A stretch of DNA of 60,186 nt from Shewanella sp. CG12_big_fil_rev_8_21_14_0_65_47_15 (GCF_002783505.1 NZ_PFGL01000065.1:1-60186); one strand, 5' to 3'; counted from the stretch's first letter, positions 18,528-27,948 are shown. Notes: generated from the sequence alone by a model not told the origin. Program-made: numbers and translations.

Positions 18528-19250
18528 TTAATAAATCAGTTCACCTATGGGGTTAAGCAGCTTGCTTAGGCCTTTGGTAAAATACAGGGGAGCGTTTAAT
18601 ACTGTGTAACATAAACAGCCCGTTTTTGTTTTAGGGGCATGATGGGTTTGACTGTTTAATAGAATAAAATCCCCAGGTACATACTCACCATTAAGATCCG
18701 AAAACTCTCCCGCTAACAATAGGGTTAACTCATAGCCCTTATGGGTATGTTGAGGTATTTCTCCGAGTGCATCTATGTGTAATAAGCTTGCGCGGGTGTT
18801 CATTTCATTGACATCGAAGCGCATGCGACTAACTTTGCCTAAGATTTGCCAAGGACGAGCCAAATGCTGACGAAACACCGACGGCACTGTGTAATGCTGT
18901 TGTTTTACTTGGACATCCAGGGGAGCATTACTAGGCACATTCGTTGCCATAGGCTGAGCTATGATTTGCGCCAGCATAGCGTCAATATCCATCATAGGCT
19001 CTTGAGTGGATTGAATGTTTTCAGCCTCAATATGTGCGGTGTGAATCGACTCTTGGTCGGTATTATTTGCAGCATGAGCATCATCTGGATTTAATGCCAA
19101 ATTGGCGGCTTGCTCTGTTAACCGGGCAAGTTGCTCACGACAAGTCTCACACAGCGCGCAATGTGCTGATACCGCGATGGCCATCGACAAAGGTAAGTCC
19201 CCATTGGCATGACTCACGAGTAAATTTTGTTGGGGATGATGCTTAATCAT
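18528..19250 (-). CDS. chrR: ChrR-family anti-sigma factor (zinc ASD plus cupin)
   Basis: 240 residues. The N-terminal anti-sigma domain has the zinc signature HxxxCxxC (SAHCALCETCREQL, with an earlier His in LLVSH). The C-terminal half is a cupin with HTHKGYE and a later HHAPKT that supply metal ligands. In Rhodobacter the family holds its ECF sigma factor inactive until singlet oxygen or certain peroxides release it. It is cotranscribed with, and overlaps by eight bases, the sigma gene upstream, the normal arrangement. A central linker (about residues 55-100) is long and Gln/Ala/Asn-rich. Confidence 0.88.
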   Translation of the reverse strand: MIKHHPQQNLLVSHANGDLPLSMAIAVSAHCALCETCREQLARLTEQAANLALNPDDAHAANNTDQESIHTAHIEAENIQSTQEPMMDIDAMLAQIIAQPMATNVPSNAPLDVQVKQQHYTVPSVFRQHLARPWQILGKVSRMRFDVNEMNTRASLLHIDALGEIPQHTHKGYELTLLLAGEFSDLNGEYVPGDFILLNSQTHHAPKTKTGCLCYTVLNAPLYFTKGLSKLLNPIGELIY

Positions 19251-19911
19251 TGTGTGTCTCCAAGAAGCTTTTCAACTTTTCTAGCCCGAGTCTTAATCGT
19301 GACTTTATGGTCCCAATTGGCACCTTGAGGGCATCGGCTAGCTCTTGTTGAGTGAGTTCTTGCATGTAAATACCTTGCACGACTTGTCGTTGCGCTAAGG
19401 GGAGGGCATCAAGATGTTGGAGGAGTTTTGCCGTCAATTTATGATCAGTGAGTGTGTCTTGAGCCATAGTCGTATCGCACAGTGGCCAAATATCATCGCC
19501 AAAAACATCTTCTTTATTGTGCTGGACTCGCCTCAACATATCGAAACACTGATTGCGCATTATGGTAAAAATCCAAGTGGTCACTGAGCCTTTGTCAGCA
19601 TTGTAAAGATGGGCTTTTGTCCATACGCTGGTCATGGTTTCTTGTACCAGATCCATCGCCAGCCCCTGTTGATTTAGGCGCTGTAAGCCAAAGGCTCGGA
19701 TCTTAGGCATAAAATGAGTGAACAAATAGCTAAAGGCGGCTTTATCTCTTTGATTGGCGATTTGCAACATCGCTGCGGTCAATCGATCCATTTCTACCTG
19801 CTGCTCAGCTAAATCTTTAGCATGAGTTTCATTATCCATAGCCGTGCCAATCTGGGATGAGATGGGTCTATGATACCGATTTTGCTCAGGTAGTGATTGA
19901 ATATTTTCCAT
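19243..19911 (-). CDS. rpoE: ECF sigma factor, partner of ChrR (ECF11-like)
   Basis: 222 residues with region 2 (FSYLFTHFMPKIRAFG through MDLVQETMTSVW and WIFTIMRNQCFDMLRR) and region 4 (LPLAQRQVVQGIYMQEL, GTIKSRLRLGLEKLK). The N-terminus is about 40 residues longer than usual. AAGGG precedes the ATG at 19911. Being paired with a ChrR-type anti-sigma, it probably directs a singlet-oxygen or peroxide response. A matching promoter lies upstream (19987-20014), so it likely activates its own operon. The symbol follows the ChrR-linked RpoE, not the E. coli envelope-stress sigma E. Confidence 0.88.
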   Translation of the reverse strand: MENIQSLPEQNRYHRPISSQIGTAMDNETHAKDLAEQQVEMDRLTAAMLQIANQRDKAAFSYLFTHFMPKIRAFGLQRLNQQGLAMDLVQETMTSVWTKAHLYNADKGSVTTWIFTIMRNQCFDMLRRVQHNKEDVFGDDIWPLCDTTMAQDTLTDHKLTAKLLQHLDALPLAQRQVVQGIYMQELTQQELADALKVPIGTIKSRLRLGLEKLKSFLETHND

Positions 19912-19986
19912 TATTATGCCCTTAGTCTAAGGTTTACCCCTGCGCAGATATCGGTGATGGAGCATTATCCCCATTGAGTCTTGAGT

Positions 19987-20014
19987 GATACGTTAGCAAC
20001 AAGATAAAAGATCA
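19987..20014 (-). promoter_or_regulatory. ECF-type promoter before the sigma gene
   Basis: On the minus strand TGATCT, 16 bases, then CGTATC. GATC in the -35 and CGT in the -10 resemble ECF promoter elements, and the position 76 bases before the sigma start fits autoregulation. A second copy with the same spacing precedes the neighbouring LON-domain gene. Confidence 0.6.
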
Positions 20015-20022
20015 CTGGATAA

Positions 20023-20574
20023 TTATTTGATGACGGCTCGTAGTAAATTCCGCGCCATAGTGTGATCCTGACTGTTGATGCAAGTGTATTTTTCTGCGGC
20101 ATGCACGGGTAATATTTCTAACCAACGCTGGCAAACCCAAGCGATATCTTCAAATTGCTCCGCTTGGTAATGCTGTAAATGTTGAGGGTATTCCTTAAGA
20201 ATATTTTGTAGCATTTGGCTAAGATAGCGTTCATCAGTGGCTATAGGGACTGCAGGCCAGTTATCGATGAGGGTGATATCTCCACGTTTTAATCCATCAC
20301 TTTCAATCTCGATATGATTAAGTTTAAAGCGTTGACTACCTTGAATGCTGATCCCTAGGGTGCCATCGGCTAAGGTTTCGAAATCGATGATATGAACTAA
20401 AGTGCCAATCGGTTGAATGGTTTTCCCATCTTCAGTTGTCATACATAAACCAAAGCCTTGCCCGGTTTTTAGTGACTCAGCCACTAAGCGCTTATATCGA
20501 GGTTCAAAGATCCGCAGTTGGGTGTATCCCTCGGGCAATAAACAGATAGGCAATGGGAAAAGAGGTAATTTCAT
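20023..20574 (-). CDS. LON substrate-binding-domain protein
   Basis: 183 residues consisting of the Lon N-terminal (PUA-like) domain without the ATPase or protease parts: MKLPLFPLPICLLPEG, RIFEPRYKRLV and GTLVHIIDF are typical. Stand-alone versions are common but their role is unclear. I chose the ATG at 20574, with GAGG five bases upstream. A longer frame starts at 20616, but that codon lies upstream of the -10 of an ECF-type promoter (20605-20632), so it would not be in the transcript. It sits just upstream of the sigma/anti-sigma pair and is probably in its regulon. Confidence 0.85.
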   Translation of the reverse strand: MKLPLFPLPICLLPEGYTQLRIFEPRYKRLVAESLKTGQGFGLCMTTEDGKTIQPIGTLVHIIDFETLADGTLGISIQGSQRFKLNHIEIESDGLKRGDITLIDNWPAVPIATDERYLSQMLQNILKEYPQHLQHYQAEQFEDIAWVCQRWLEILPVHAAEKYTCINSQDHTMARNLLRAVIK

Positions 20575-20604
20575 AGTGGCCTCGGGTGAACTTATGTCTA
20601 TATC

Positions 20605-20632
20605 ATTACGTAACATAGCGGAAATTTGATCA
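20605..20632 (-). promoter_or_regulatory. ECF-type promoter before the LON-domain gene
   Basis: On the minus strand TGATCA, 16 bases, CGTAAT: the same elements and exact spacing as before the sigma gene 600 bases away. The start codon at 20574 then follows a leader of roughly 25 bases containing GAGG. Confidence 0.6.
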
Positions 20633-20671
20633 GTTATTCATACAAGAGTTTACTCACACTAAGGGGATGAT

Positions 20672-21289
20672 ATGAAGCTAAATCCATTTGAGAAGAAGTT
20701 AGTTCGACATCCGCTGCGATTTTGGTTACAGAATCATATTGAAGCTCCCTTGTTGACGTCCATGATGCCTAAGCCTATGGCATGTTTCGAACAGGCGCTC
20801 GAAATCGGTTGCGGTTTTGGTAATGGTATTCATCTGATCCGTGAGCATTTTGGTGCCGGGCGAGTCACCGCTGTGGATATTGATCCCGAAATGGTGGCTG
20901 CGGCAAAGGGACGTTGGCAAGGCTCGCCCCATGGATTAAAGGATATCGATTTTGCCATTGCGGATGCGACTCGGCTCCCCTTTGGCGATGCCCAGTTTGA
21001 TATAGTGTTTGATTTTGCTGTTTTCCACCATATTCCCGATTGGCAAATGGCTATCGAAGAGGTCGCACGAGTGCTAAAACCCGACGGTTTTTTTGTGATA
21101 GAGGACTTGTACCGCGCGGCTATCTGTAATCCACTGAGCCGTAGATTATTTGAGCATCCACAGCAAAATCGCTTTGATCACCGGGAATTTTTGGCAGTAT
21201 TACGCCAAGCGGGATTTTTGATCCTGTGTGAGCGAAATGTGTTTAATCTTGCGGGTATGGTGCTTGCACAGAAAACACTGCGTCTGTGA
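20672..21289 (+). CDS. Class I SAM-dependent methyltransferase
   Basis: 205 residues with the SAM-binding motif I (ALEIGCGFGNGIHL), the acidic residue of motif II (AVDIDPEM), motif for the adenine (DATRLPFGDAQFD) and HHIPDWQMAIEEVARVLKPDG. This is the UbiE/Methyltransf_11 type. The substrate is unknown. It is divergent from the LON-domain gene, and a palindromic TGATCA in the shared space belongs to the ECF promoter of that gene. In this direction no matching -10 is found. Confidence 0.85.
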   Translation: MKLNPFEKKLVRHPLRFWLQNHIEAPLLTSMMPKPMACFEQALEIGCGFGNGIHLIREHFGAGRVTAVDIDPEMVAAAKGRWQGSPHGLKDIDFAIADATRLPFGDAQFDIVFDFAVFHHIPDWQMAIEEVARVLKPDGFFVIEDLYRAAICNPLSRRLFEHPQQNRFDHREFLAVLRQAGFLILCERNVFNLAGMVLAQKTLRL

Positions 21290-21512
21290 GGTTATGTCTC
21301 TTGCTGACTTCACTGGGGAAAAGTGAGCGGGTCTATGCCGCTTCTCGGGAGCTGAAATAAGTCACAATGGTTCCCTTATTGTGCGAGAGTGATTGTAATT
21401 TTTAGATAAAATAGAGTCTTGGCATAGTTCTCATCCTTAGTTTACCGCTATAATTTAGCTTAATCCTGAGTATGTGAGGAAAGGTTTTCCTCCAGTGTAG
21501 AGAAGCAGCATT

Positions 21513-22457
21513 ATGGCAAATGTACTTGCAACCGTAGATCAACGTACCAAACTCGTCGGCGAGAACCGGCTGGAGTTGTTGCTTTTTCGGATTAATTCTA
21601 CACAGTTGTTTGCCATTAATGTCTTTAAAGTCAAAGAAGTGGTTAAACTACCGCCACTCAATACTATGCCCGGGAGTCATCCACATATTTTTGGTGTGGC
21701 GAATATTCGCGGCATGTCTATCCCAGTTATCGACTTACGTTCGGCGATAGGTTTTAAGCCTGTACCTCCCGGGGATGATGCCAACATGATCATCACCGAA
21801 TATAACCGTAGTGTGCAGGGCTTTTTAGTCGGTAAGGTTGAGCACATTATCAATATGACGTGGAGCGATATCATGCCGCCGCCGAAAACGGCTGGGCGGA
21901 ATAATTATCTGACGGCAATTACTCGTATCGAACACCAAGGTCAGTCGCAATTAGTATCGATTATTGACGTAGAGAAAGTGTTGGCGGAGATCATTCACTA
22001 CGATATTAGGCTTTCTGAAGGTGTACTCGATGAAACCTTAGTCCATGAAATGCCAGGTAGAAAAATCTTGATCGTGGACGATTCATCGACCGCTAGACGC
22101 CAAGTGCGCGAAACCTTAGGCCAATTGGGTATCGAAATCATCGAAGCCTCGGATGGTTTGCAGGCGCTGACGTTATTGCAGAAATGGCGCGATGAAGGCA
22201 AGCAAGTTTCCAAAGAATTATTGATGATGATAACCGACGCCGAAATGCCGGAAATGGACGGTTATAAGCTGACCTCTGAAGTGCGCAGCGATAAGGCCAT
22301 GGCGGATTTATTTATTACTCTCAATACTTCGCTGAGCGGCAGTTTTAACCATGCCATGGTTGAGAAGGTCGGTTGTGATAAGTTTATTTCTAAATTCCAG
22401 CCGGATTTGCTGGTGGAGGTCGTACAGGAAAGACTAAGGCAAGTTATTAATAGCTAA
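21513..22457 (+). CDS. cheV: Chemotaxis coupling protein CheV (CheW plus receiver)
   Basis: 314 residues: an N-terminal CheW-like domain (LLLFRINSTQLFAINVFKV, then IRGMSIPVIDLR) and a C-terminal receiver. The receiver has the acidic pair in ILIVDDSSTARRQV, the phosphorylation Asp in ITDAEMPEMDGYK and the later Lys in DKFISKFQPDLL. CheV links chemoreceptors to the CheA kinase and is thought to tune signalling when phosphorylated. It is alone here, away from other chemotaxis genes. Confidence 0.95.
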   Translation: MANVLATVDQRTKLVGENRLELLLFRINSTQLFAINVFKVKEVVKLPPLNTMPGSHPHIFGVANIRGMSIPVIDLRSAIGFKPVPPGDDANMIITEYNRSVQGFLVGKVEHIINMTWSDIMPPPKTAGRNNYLTAITRIEHQGQSQLVSIIDVEKVLAEIIHYDIRLSEGVLDETLVHEMPGRKILIVDDSSTARRQVRETLGQLGIEIIEASDGLQALTLLQKWRDEGKQVSKELLMMITDAEMPEMDGYKLTSEVRSDKAMADLFITLNTSLSGSFNHAMVEKVGCDKFISKFQPDLLVEVVQERLRQVINS

Positions 22458-22470
22458 GCTATGCCTAGGT

Positions 22471-23115
22471 TCAACTGGCTAATTCGGCTTTGATATCGGC
22501 TAATACTTGCTGTTTCATTTCCTTGGCGGCGGCAATATGGATACGAGCAAGTCTTAAAGCATAGTTAAATCGCCCCCTACCTAGTAGCCCAATCAGTTCG
22601 GCAAAAAAGCGTGGGTCTAGGGTAAATTGAGTACAGTAATAGTGGATGGCTGCGTGTAGCGACGTATAAATTACCCCATCAAATTCAAAGCCTGCGCTAT
22701 ACCCCTGATCATCAATAGCGACGCCTTCGAGCACAATCGGCCAACCGGGCGCATTTATCCTGTCACGGGCGATTTGATACATCATCCAAGCACTTTTCTT
22801 AAACCCCTCAAAGACTTTACAGGAGAATTCCGACTCGGCCAGTTCTTCTTCGGTCCAGTTGATCCCTATGGCAAGGTGTTTGGCATAAATTCGCATCAAG
22901 GCATCCTTTACCGCCATGCGGCAATCCCAAATGGATGTGAGCCTATGTTGCTTAGCCAGTGTTAAACATTCGCCACAGGCGGGCACGGCAAGGGAAGGAT
23001 GGGGAGTATGAACTTGACTGTGATATTCAAAATAGCGATCACAGGGCTCACCACAGAACCAACAGGTATGACGTTTGTCGAAGGGGGTATCGATGGGCGT
23101 GATAGCTGACATCAA
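22471..23115 (-). CDS. Conserved hypothetical protein with an N-terminal zinc-binding cysteine set
   Basis: 214 residues. The first 55 contain CWFCGEPC and, about 22 residues on, CGECL, a four-or-more cysteine arrangement of the kind that binds zinc, with several His between. The remainder is a helical domain with no motif I recognise (GWPIVLEGVAIDDQGY, then FDGVIYTSLHAAIHYY). No membrane segment or signal. It converges with cheV, 13 bases between the stop codons. The zinc call is from the spacing of cysteines only. Confidence 0.65.
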   Translation of the reverse strand: MMSAITPIDTPFDKRHTCWFCGEPCDRYFEYHSQVHTPHPSLAVPACGECLTLAKQHRLTSIWDCRMAVKDALMRIYAKHLAIGINWTEEELAESEFSCKVFEGFKKSAWMMYQIARDRINAPGWPIVLEGVAIDDQGYSAGFEFDGVIYTSLHAAIHYYCTQFTLDPRFFAELIGLLGRGRFNYALRLARIHIAAAKEMKQQVLADIKAELAS

Positions 23116-23163
23116 GGTTTGAGAGCCCCAGACCTTGATGTCATATCACTTAAGCTAAAGGGC

Positions 23164-23523
23164 TTAAACTTCTTCAACATCAACTAAATCTTTGGCTAAA
23201 ACGATAGGATCTAGCTCTAAACATTCTTCATCGGTTTGCCAATCTACGCCGATTAATACGCCATCATCATTCAGATCAGAAACCCAATACTCTAAGAACT
23301 CTTCGAGTGAAATGGAAACGGCTTGGTAATCATGCCATTCCTCACTGCAATGGGACTTTGCCGCCGCTTCACTCGACCATAATGGCATCACATCTGTGTC
23401 TTCAAACTCACTGGAGTCACAAACGACCCAGCCTTCACCAGTTTCATCCATTAGACCCCAAAGCGTCTGATGTTGTTTTACATTTTCGATAAAGCCAGCC
23501 AAAGCCGCGTTGATTTCAGTCAT
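23164..23523 (-). CDS. DUF2750 family protein
   Basis: 119 acidic residues. The segments ETGEGWVVCDSSEFEDTDVMPLWSSEAA and EFLEYWVSDLNDDGVLIGVDW follow the pattern of DUF2750, small cytoplasmic proteins of unknown function. It is a short distance upstream of the zinc-binding hypothetical gene on the same strand (48 bases), so the two may be cotranscribed. Confidence 0.8.
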   Translation of the reverse strand: MTEINAALAGFIENVKQHQTLWGLMDETGEGWVVCDSSEFEDTDVMPLWSSEAAAKSHCSEEWHDYQAVSISLEEFLEYWVSDLNDDGVLIGVDWQTDEECLELDPIVLAKDLVDVEEV

Positions 23524-23750
23524 GATAGGTCTCTTTGAAGTGTGCTGTTAACTTACCCATTATACGGTAACATCGACATAGGCCAAGGGATTCTTTGTTA
23601 AGATTTTTCTGGTGTTGGTTAACTGAGCAATAAGTGAGTTTATCCCTGTATTTGTCATCATAAGGATTGTGTTAGCAGGCGCTATGGGTCAGGATTATTG
23701 TCGTGTTTAACGCGCGTTTTGCCGTGGGATCAAATATTGGAGTTATTGAT

Positions 23751-25043
23751 TTGATTAAAGTCAAAGGAATTACCTACCTTGTCGCTAGCCTTGCCGCCTG
23801 TGTGAGTTTAAGTGCCTGTTCAAGTGCCTCTACATCGAGCCCAAGCAGCAATACCGCCGTTGCCGATGTGAAGTCCCCGAATAGTGAGGTGGATATTAAT
23901 GCCGCTATCCAAGCGAATGCCGATGCCTTTGCGGCTTGCATTATCACTTTGCAGGCGAGGGCACGCAGCGAAGGCCTATCGGACGATACGATTAATTCCA
24001 CCGTCGCCAACCTGCAATTTGTACCCAAGGTGATTGAGCTTGATCAGCAGCAGCCGGAATTTAGCCAAACCTTTGCCAATTATTTTAACAAACGCGCCAC
24101 CGATTGGCGGGTTAACGAAGGTCGGCGTTTACTGCAAAAACATCGGCTATTACTGGATAAACTCGCCAAGGAATACGGCGTACCGCCGCAGTATATTTTG
24201 TCGTTTTGGGGTTTAGAGACAAACTATGGTTCCTACAAGGGTAAAATGTCGGTACTCGATTCCCTTGCAACCTTGGCCTGTGAGCCGCGCCGTAGCAGTT
24301 ATTTTACTACTGAGTTGATGCAATCTCTTAAATTAAAAGAAAAATATAATTTTGATAAAGAAACTATGGTGGGGTCATGGGCGGGGGCTATGGGGCATAC
24401 GCAATTTATGCCATCCGCCTATGCCAAATATGCCGTTGACGGTGATGGCGATGGCAAAGCCGATCTCTGGAATAGCACCGCAGATGCCTTAACATCGGCG
24501 GCTAATTTTTTGCAGCACTTAGGTTGGCAACGCAATCAGCGTTGGGGGCGAGAAGTCTTGCTACCAAAGGATTTTAGTTACGATCATTTAGGGGCTAAGC
24601 AGGCGGTACCACTCTCAACATGGGCGGCACAGGCGGTTGTTCAGAGTAATGGCCAACCTTTGCCCGGCGTGGATATTCAAGCCGCGCTGTATTTGCCCGC
24701 AGGTCATACAGGACCTGCGTTTTTAGGCTATGAAAACTTTAATGTGATCATGCGTTGGAATCGCTCGGAGTTCTATGCCATTACCGTGGGGCATTTAGCC
24801 GATCGTATTATTGGCGGGCAGCCACTGAAGGTAAGTCCTCCGGAGCAGCCGCGTTTAAGCCGTGAGCAAGTTAAGCAATTGCAAGCCAAACTGAACGAGG
24901 CGGGTTTTGATGTGGGTAAGCCTGACGGTGTATTAGGCCGCAATTCTATCGCTGGGATCCAAGCCTTCCAACGCAGCCAAAATATGGTTGCCGATGGTTT
25001 TCCAAGTCCTGAGGTCTTTATCGCCCTAGGTATCACGCTTTAA
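23751..25043 (+). CDS. Lytic murein transglycosylase (MltB-like lipoprotein) with a peptidoglycan-binding domain
   Basis: 430 residues. A lipoprotein signal ends in LSAC near residue 22, so it is likely anchored in a membrane facing the periplasm. The SLT_2-type catalytic domain has the catalytic Glu in FWGLETNYG and the AGAMGHTQFMPSAY motif. A C-terminal PG_binding_1 domain starts at LSREQVKQLQAKL. It cuts the glycan strands of peptidoglycan, leaving anhydro-muramic ends. I chose the TTG at 23751 because GGAG lies eight bases before it and it places the signal peptide correctly; the longer GTG start at 23703 would add 16 hydrophilic residues. Confidence 0.9.
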   Translation: MIKVKGITYLVASLAACVSLSACSSASTSSPSSNTAVADVKSPNSEVDINAAIQANADAFAACIITLQARARSEGLSDDTINSTVANLQFVPKVIELDQQQPEFSQTFANYFNKRATDWRVNEGRRLLQKHRLLLDKLAKEYGVPPQYILSFWGLETNYGSYKGKMSVLDSLATLACEPRRSSYFTTELMQSLKLKEKYNFDKETMVGSWAGAMGHTQFMPSAYAKYAVDGDGDGKADLWNSTADALTSAANFLQHLGWQRNQRWGREVLLPKDFSYDHLGAKQAVPLSTWAAQAVVQSNGQPLPGVDIQAALYLPAGHTGPAFLGYENFNVIMRWNRSEFYAITVGHLADRIIGGQPLKVSPPEQPRLSREQVKQLQAKLNEAGFDVGKPDGVLGRNSIAGIQAFQRSQNMVADGFPSPEVFIALGITL

Positions 25044-25145
25044 GCGGGGCATCAAACTGCTGGTGGGATAAAAAAGTGGAGTGAATAGGTCAGTTTTGTT
25101 AAGCTCGGCCGACATTTGAAATCGAAGTAAATCAAAGGATATTCG

Positions 25146-25634
25146 ATGAGCATTAAAGACGATATGGTGGTGCAGTTTAATTACACTCTGCGCGACGAAA
25201 AAGGCGAAGTGATCGAGACCAACGAAGGCCGTGAGCCTATCGCCTATTTACATGGTCATGACAACATGATGCCAGGCGTTGAAAACGCCATTAATGGTAA
25301 AGCCATCGGTGAAAAATTCACTGTGACTTTGCCCGCCGCCGAAACCTATGGTGAGCGCGTAGCCGATGCCGATGCGCACCAACGCGTGTCAGTAAAGCAC
25401 TTATTGGGCGCGACTGTGTGGAAACCGGGTATGACTGCCGTGGTGAATACCGACCATGGCCAACGCCAAGTGACTATCGTTAAAGTGGGTAAGTTTATGG
25501 CGACTGTGGATGTAAACCATCCATTAGCTGGCCGCGAACTGACCTTCGATATTGAAGTCGTCGGTGCCCGTGATGCGAGTGATGAAGAAATCGCCCATGG
25601 TCACGCCCATGGCGCCGGTGGTCATCACCACTAA
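25146..25634 (+). CDS. slyD: FKBP-type peptidyl-prolyl isomerase SlyD
   Basis: 162 residues: FKBP fold with the family start (MSIKDDMVVQFNYTLRDEKG), PIAYLHGHDNMMPGVE, the inserted chaperone flap domain and a C-terminal metal-binding tail (HGHAHGAGGHHH). SlyD speeds proline isomerisation, acts as a chaperone and delivers nickel for hydrogenase assembly in E. coli. The tail here is short, with five or so His and no cysteine, so nickel binding may be weaker. Monocistronic with its own terminator. Confidence 0.92.
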   Translation: MSIKDDMVVQFNYTLRDEKGEVIETNEGREPIAYLHGHDNMMPGVENAINGKAIGEKFTVTLPAAETYGERVADADAHQRVSVKHLLGATVWKPGMTAVVNTDHGQRQVTIVKVGKFMATVDVNHPLAGRELTFDIEVVGARDASDEEIAHGHAHGAGGHHH

Positions 25635-25730
25635 TCTCTTTACTTCTGACTTGGCTTCTATCTGACTTAATGTGAGTGGAATATCAGTTCAGTATAAGTT
25701 GAATGAATCGAGTTTGAAGATTGAATAGCA

Positions 25731-25758
25731 AAAGCCCAAACCTAGGTTTGGGCTTTTT
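25731..25758. terminator. Bidirectional terminator between slyD and the M1 peptidase
   Basis: AAAGCCCAAACC-TA-GGTTTGGGCTTT, a perfect palindrome with flanking A and T runs, placed between two converging genes. Confidence 0.93.
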
Positions 25759-25770
25759 GTTTTTATGGCG

Positions 25771-27696
25771 CTAACGGCTATGTTGATGCTCGAGTGGTTT
25801 GTCGGCAAACATCATATCTAGGCTTGATTGGGTTTGTGGATGGTAACCGCTGCGAGCCTTAAGATAGGCACTCTTGGCCCAGTCGTAATGCTCTGTGCTG
25901 GCGAGTGTTTGGTATAAGGGAAGGATTAAGCGCAGGCGGCCAATATGGGTTAAGTGCTGTTTTAATGCGGGTAATACCGCGTAATAGCCGTTGTCTAGGG
26001 CGAGTGAATACCATGCAAAAGCGATTTCACTGTTGCCTGTGCCCGTAAAATGGAACGCCTTATCCAGCTCGGCAAGCTTAGCTTGGTTCAGATTGACTCT
26101 TGGCATTTCATTGATAAATCTTAACCACTGGTGGACTGTCCAAGTGCCGGTTTTTAAATCGCTTGCGCTAAGTTTACCCTCGAGCCAAGTTTGTCTTTGG
26201 GCATCGACATCATCGAAGGCGTGGGAATTGGGTGGCACTAAAAATGACGGCAAACCTTGCCCTTCAATCCAAGTATCCACTTCGGCCTCAGTGACCACAT
26301 TGGGATATTTATTTAAGAGGTTCAAAGACAAATACTCACGGAACTGCGCCGTGGTAATGCTTTGAAATGCAAAATGATTGAAGTAGCCTTTTACAAAGGC
26401 ATCGAAGCGCTCGCGGCCAAATTTCTGCTCTAAAAAAATCAACAACAACTGGCCTTTAACATAGGGCACACCGCTGAAGGCGTCGTCTGGCGAGCGCTTA
26501 CCGAGATCCACATGTAGCACTGAATCGCCAGGCGTGAGTTCTGCAAGCTCGGCAAGTAATTCTGAGTAGCCAATGGTTTGCTCCATCAGCGCTCGGTCAT
26601 GGCCGTAGAGATCCTCCATAATGCGGTTCTCAACATAGGTGGTAAAACCTTCATTAAGCCAGAGATCGCGCCAAGTCGCGTTGGTGACTAGATTACCCGA
26701 CCAAGAATGGGCAAGTTCATGGGCAATCAGACTCACTAGGCTTTTATCACCTGCGATCACCGTTGGCGTAATGAAGGAAAGCCGTGGGTTTTCCATTCCG
26801 CCATAGGGAAAGCTTGGCGGCAAGATAAGCAAGTCATATCGTCCCCAGCGATAATCACCGTAACGTTTTGCCGCGATGTTGATCATCTCCGGCGTGTCGG
26901 CAAATTCCTTGCTCGCTTTATCGAGGAGTTCTGGCTCAGCCCAAATGCCAGAGATGGTATCTAAGGGCACAAACTGTAAATGTCCGGCCGCAATGGCAAT
27001 CAAATAAGCTGGAATAGCCTGCGGCATAGTGAACTGGGTCTGCGTGCTCGACAGGGTTTTACGATCGGCACTCATGACCACAGTAATGGCTTTATCGGCG
27101 GTGATCGTTGCGCTATAGGTTTGGCGCACCGCTGGCGTATCTTGCAGTGGGATCCAGCTGCGGGCATGAATCGCCTGACTCTGGCTGAACATAAAAGGCA
27201 ACTGCTTACCTTGGGTTTGTTCAGGGGGTAACCATTGAATACCGGACGGATTATTCGATGTGTGGTAATTAATTTTAACTTTTTGGGTATCTTCATCGGC
27301 AAGTTTGATGGTCAGTGCCGCGCCTTTTACAGCGTCAGCGTTGGCTAAGGTGAAGGGCACGCTTTGCCATTTCCCATTTGTATTCAAAGCACTCACGTTG
27401 TTAATCGTTAGATCTCGAGTATCTAAGATGAGTTCTTTCCCCGGCTTATGCCAAGCCAAATCGAGGGTGGCTTCGCCGGATAAGCGGCTTTGTTTAAAAT
27501 CGATGGCAAGGACAAGCGCCACATGACTCACGCTGACTTCAGTGTAATTAGCATAGGTCAGTGCATCTAGATTCTGCTGCGTCTCTGCTTGTGCAGGAGT
27601 GCTATTGGCATCAGTGCTATTGGCATAGGTGCAAGGAAGGAATTGCAGCGCAAACAGTAGGGCGCTGCAAAGGACTGTACGGCGAAGTGAAAGCAT
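25771..27696 (-). CDS. M1-family metallo-aminopeptidase, exported
   Basis: 641 residues. An N-terminal signal peptide (about 25 residues, ending TYA) sends it across the inner membrane. The zinc motif HELAHSW with the third ligand in WLNEGFTTYVE (HExxH-x18-E) and the substrate-binding FPYGGMENPRLSF mark the M1 gluzincin family. The C-terminal helical domain resembles leukotriene A4 hydrolase types, as in cold-adapted marine aminopeptidases. It removes amino acids from peptide N-termini, probably for peptide nutrition. Converges with slyD. Confidence 0.92.
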   Translation of the reverse strand: MLSLRRTVLCSALLFALQFLPCTYANSTDANSTPAQAETQQNLDALTYANYTEVSVSHVALVLAIDFKQSRLSGEATLDLAWHKPGKELILDTRDLTINNVSALNTNGKWQSVPFTLANADAVKGAALTIKLADEDTQKVKINYHTSNNPSGIQWLPPEQTQGKQLPFMFSQSQAIHARSWIPLQDTPAVRQTYSATITADKAITVVMSADRKTLSSTQTQFTMPQAIPAYLIAIAAGHLQFVPLDTISGIWAEPELLDKASKEFADTPEMINIAAKRYGDYRWGRYDLLILPPSFPYGGMENPRLSFITPTVIAGDKSLVSLIAHELAHSWSGNLVTNATWRDLWLNEGFTTYVENRIMEDLYGHDRALMEQTIGYSELLAELAELTPGDSVLHVDLGKRSPDDAFSGVPYVKGQLLLIFLEQKFGRERFDAFVKGYFNHFAFQSITTAQFREYLSLNLLNKYPNVVTEAEVDTWIEGQGLPSFLVPPNSHAFDDVDAQRQTWLEGKLSASDLKTGTWTVHQWLRFINEMPRVNLNQAKLAELDKAFHFTGTGNSEIAFAWYSLALDNGYYAVLPALKQHLTHIGRLRLILPLYQTLASTEHYDWAKSAYLKARSGYHPQTQSSLDMMFADKPLEHQHSR

Positions 27697-27948
27697 TATT
27701 TAACAGCCTAATGATGAAGTATTTTCGTTCGAGTTTTGGCCGATAACAGCAGCAGTTTTGCTTGGTGTTCTATCGACCCATTCTATATCGGGCAAAAGTT
27801 TACCTGATAATCCACTGGATTTGTGATCTCACTGTTAGCTCAAATGTAATCAAACTTTAATGGCTTGGATGCTGGCAAGGAAATGCCATCGGTAAAAGAC
27901 CACAAGTTTGCTATGATGACGGCGTTTTCACATAGGGCGGTTATCAAA

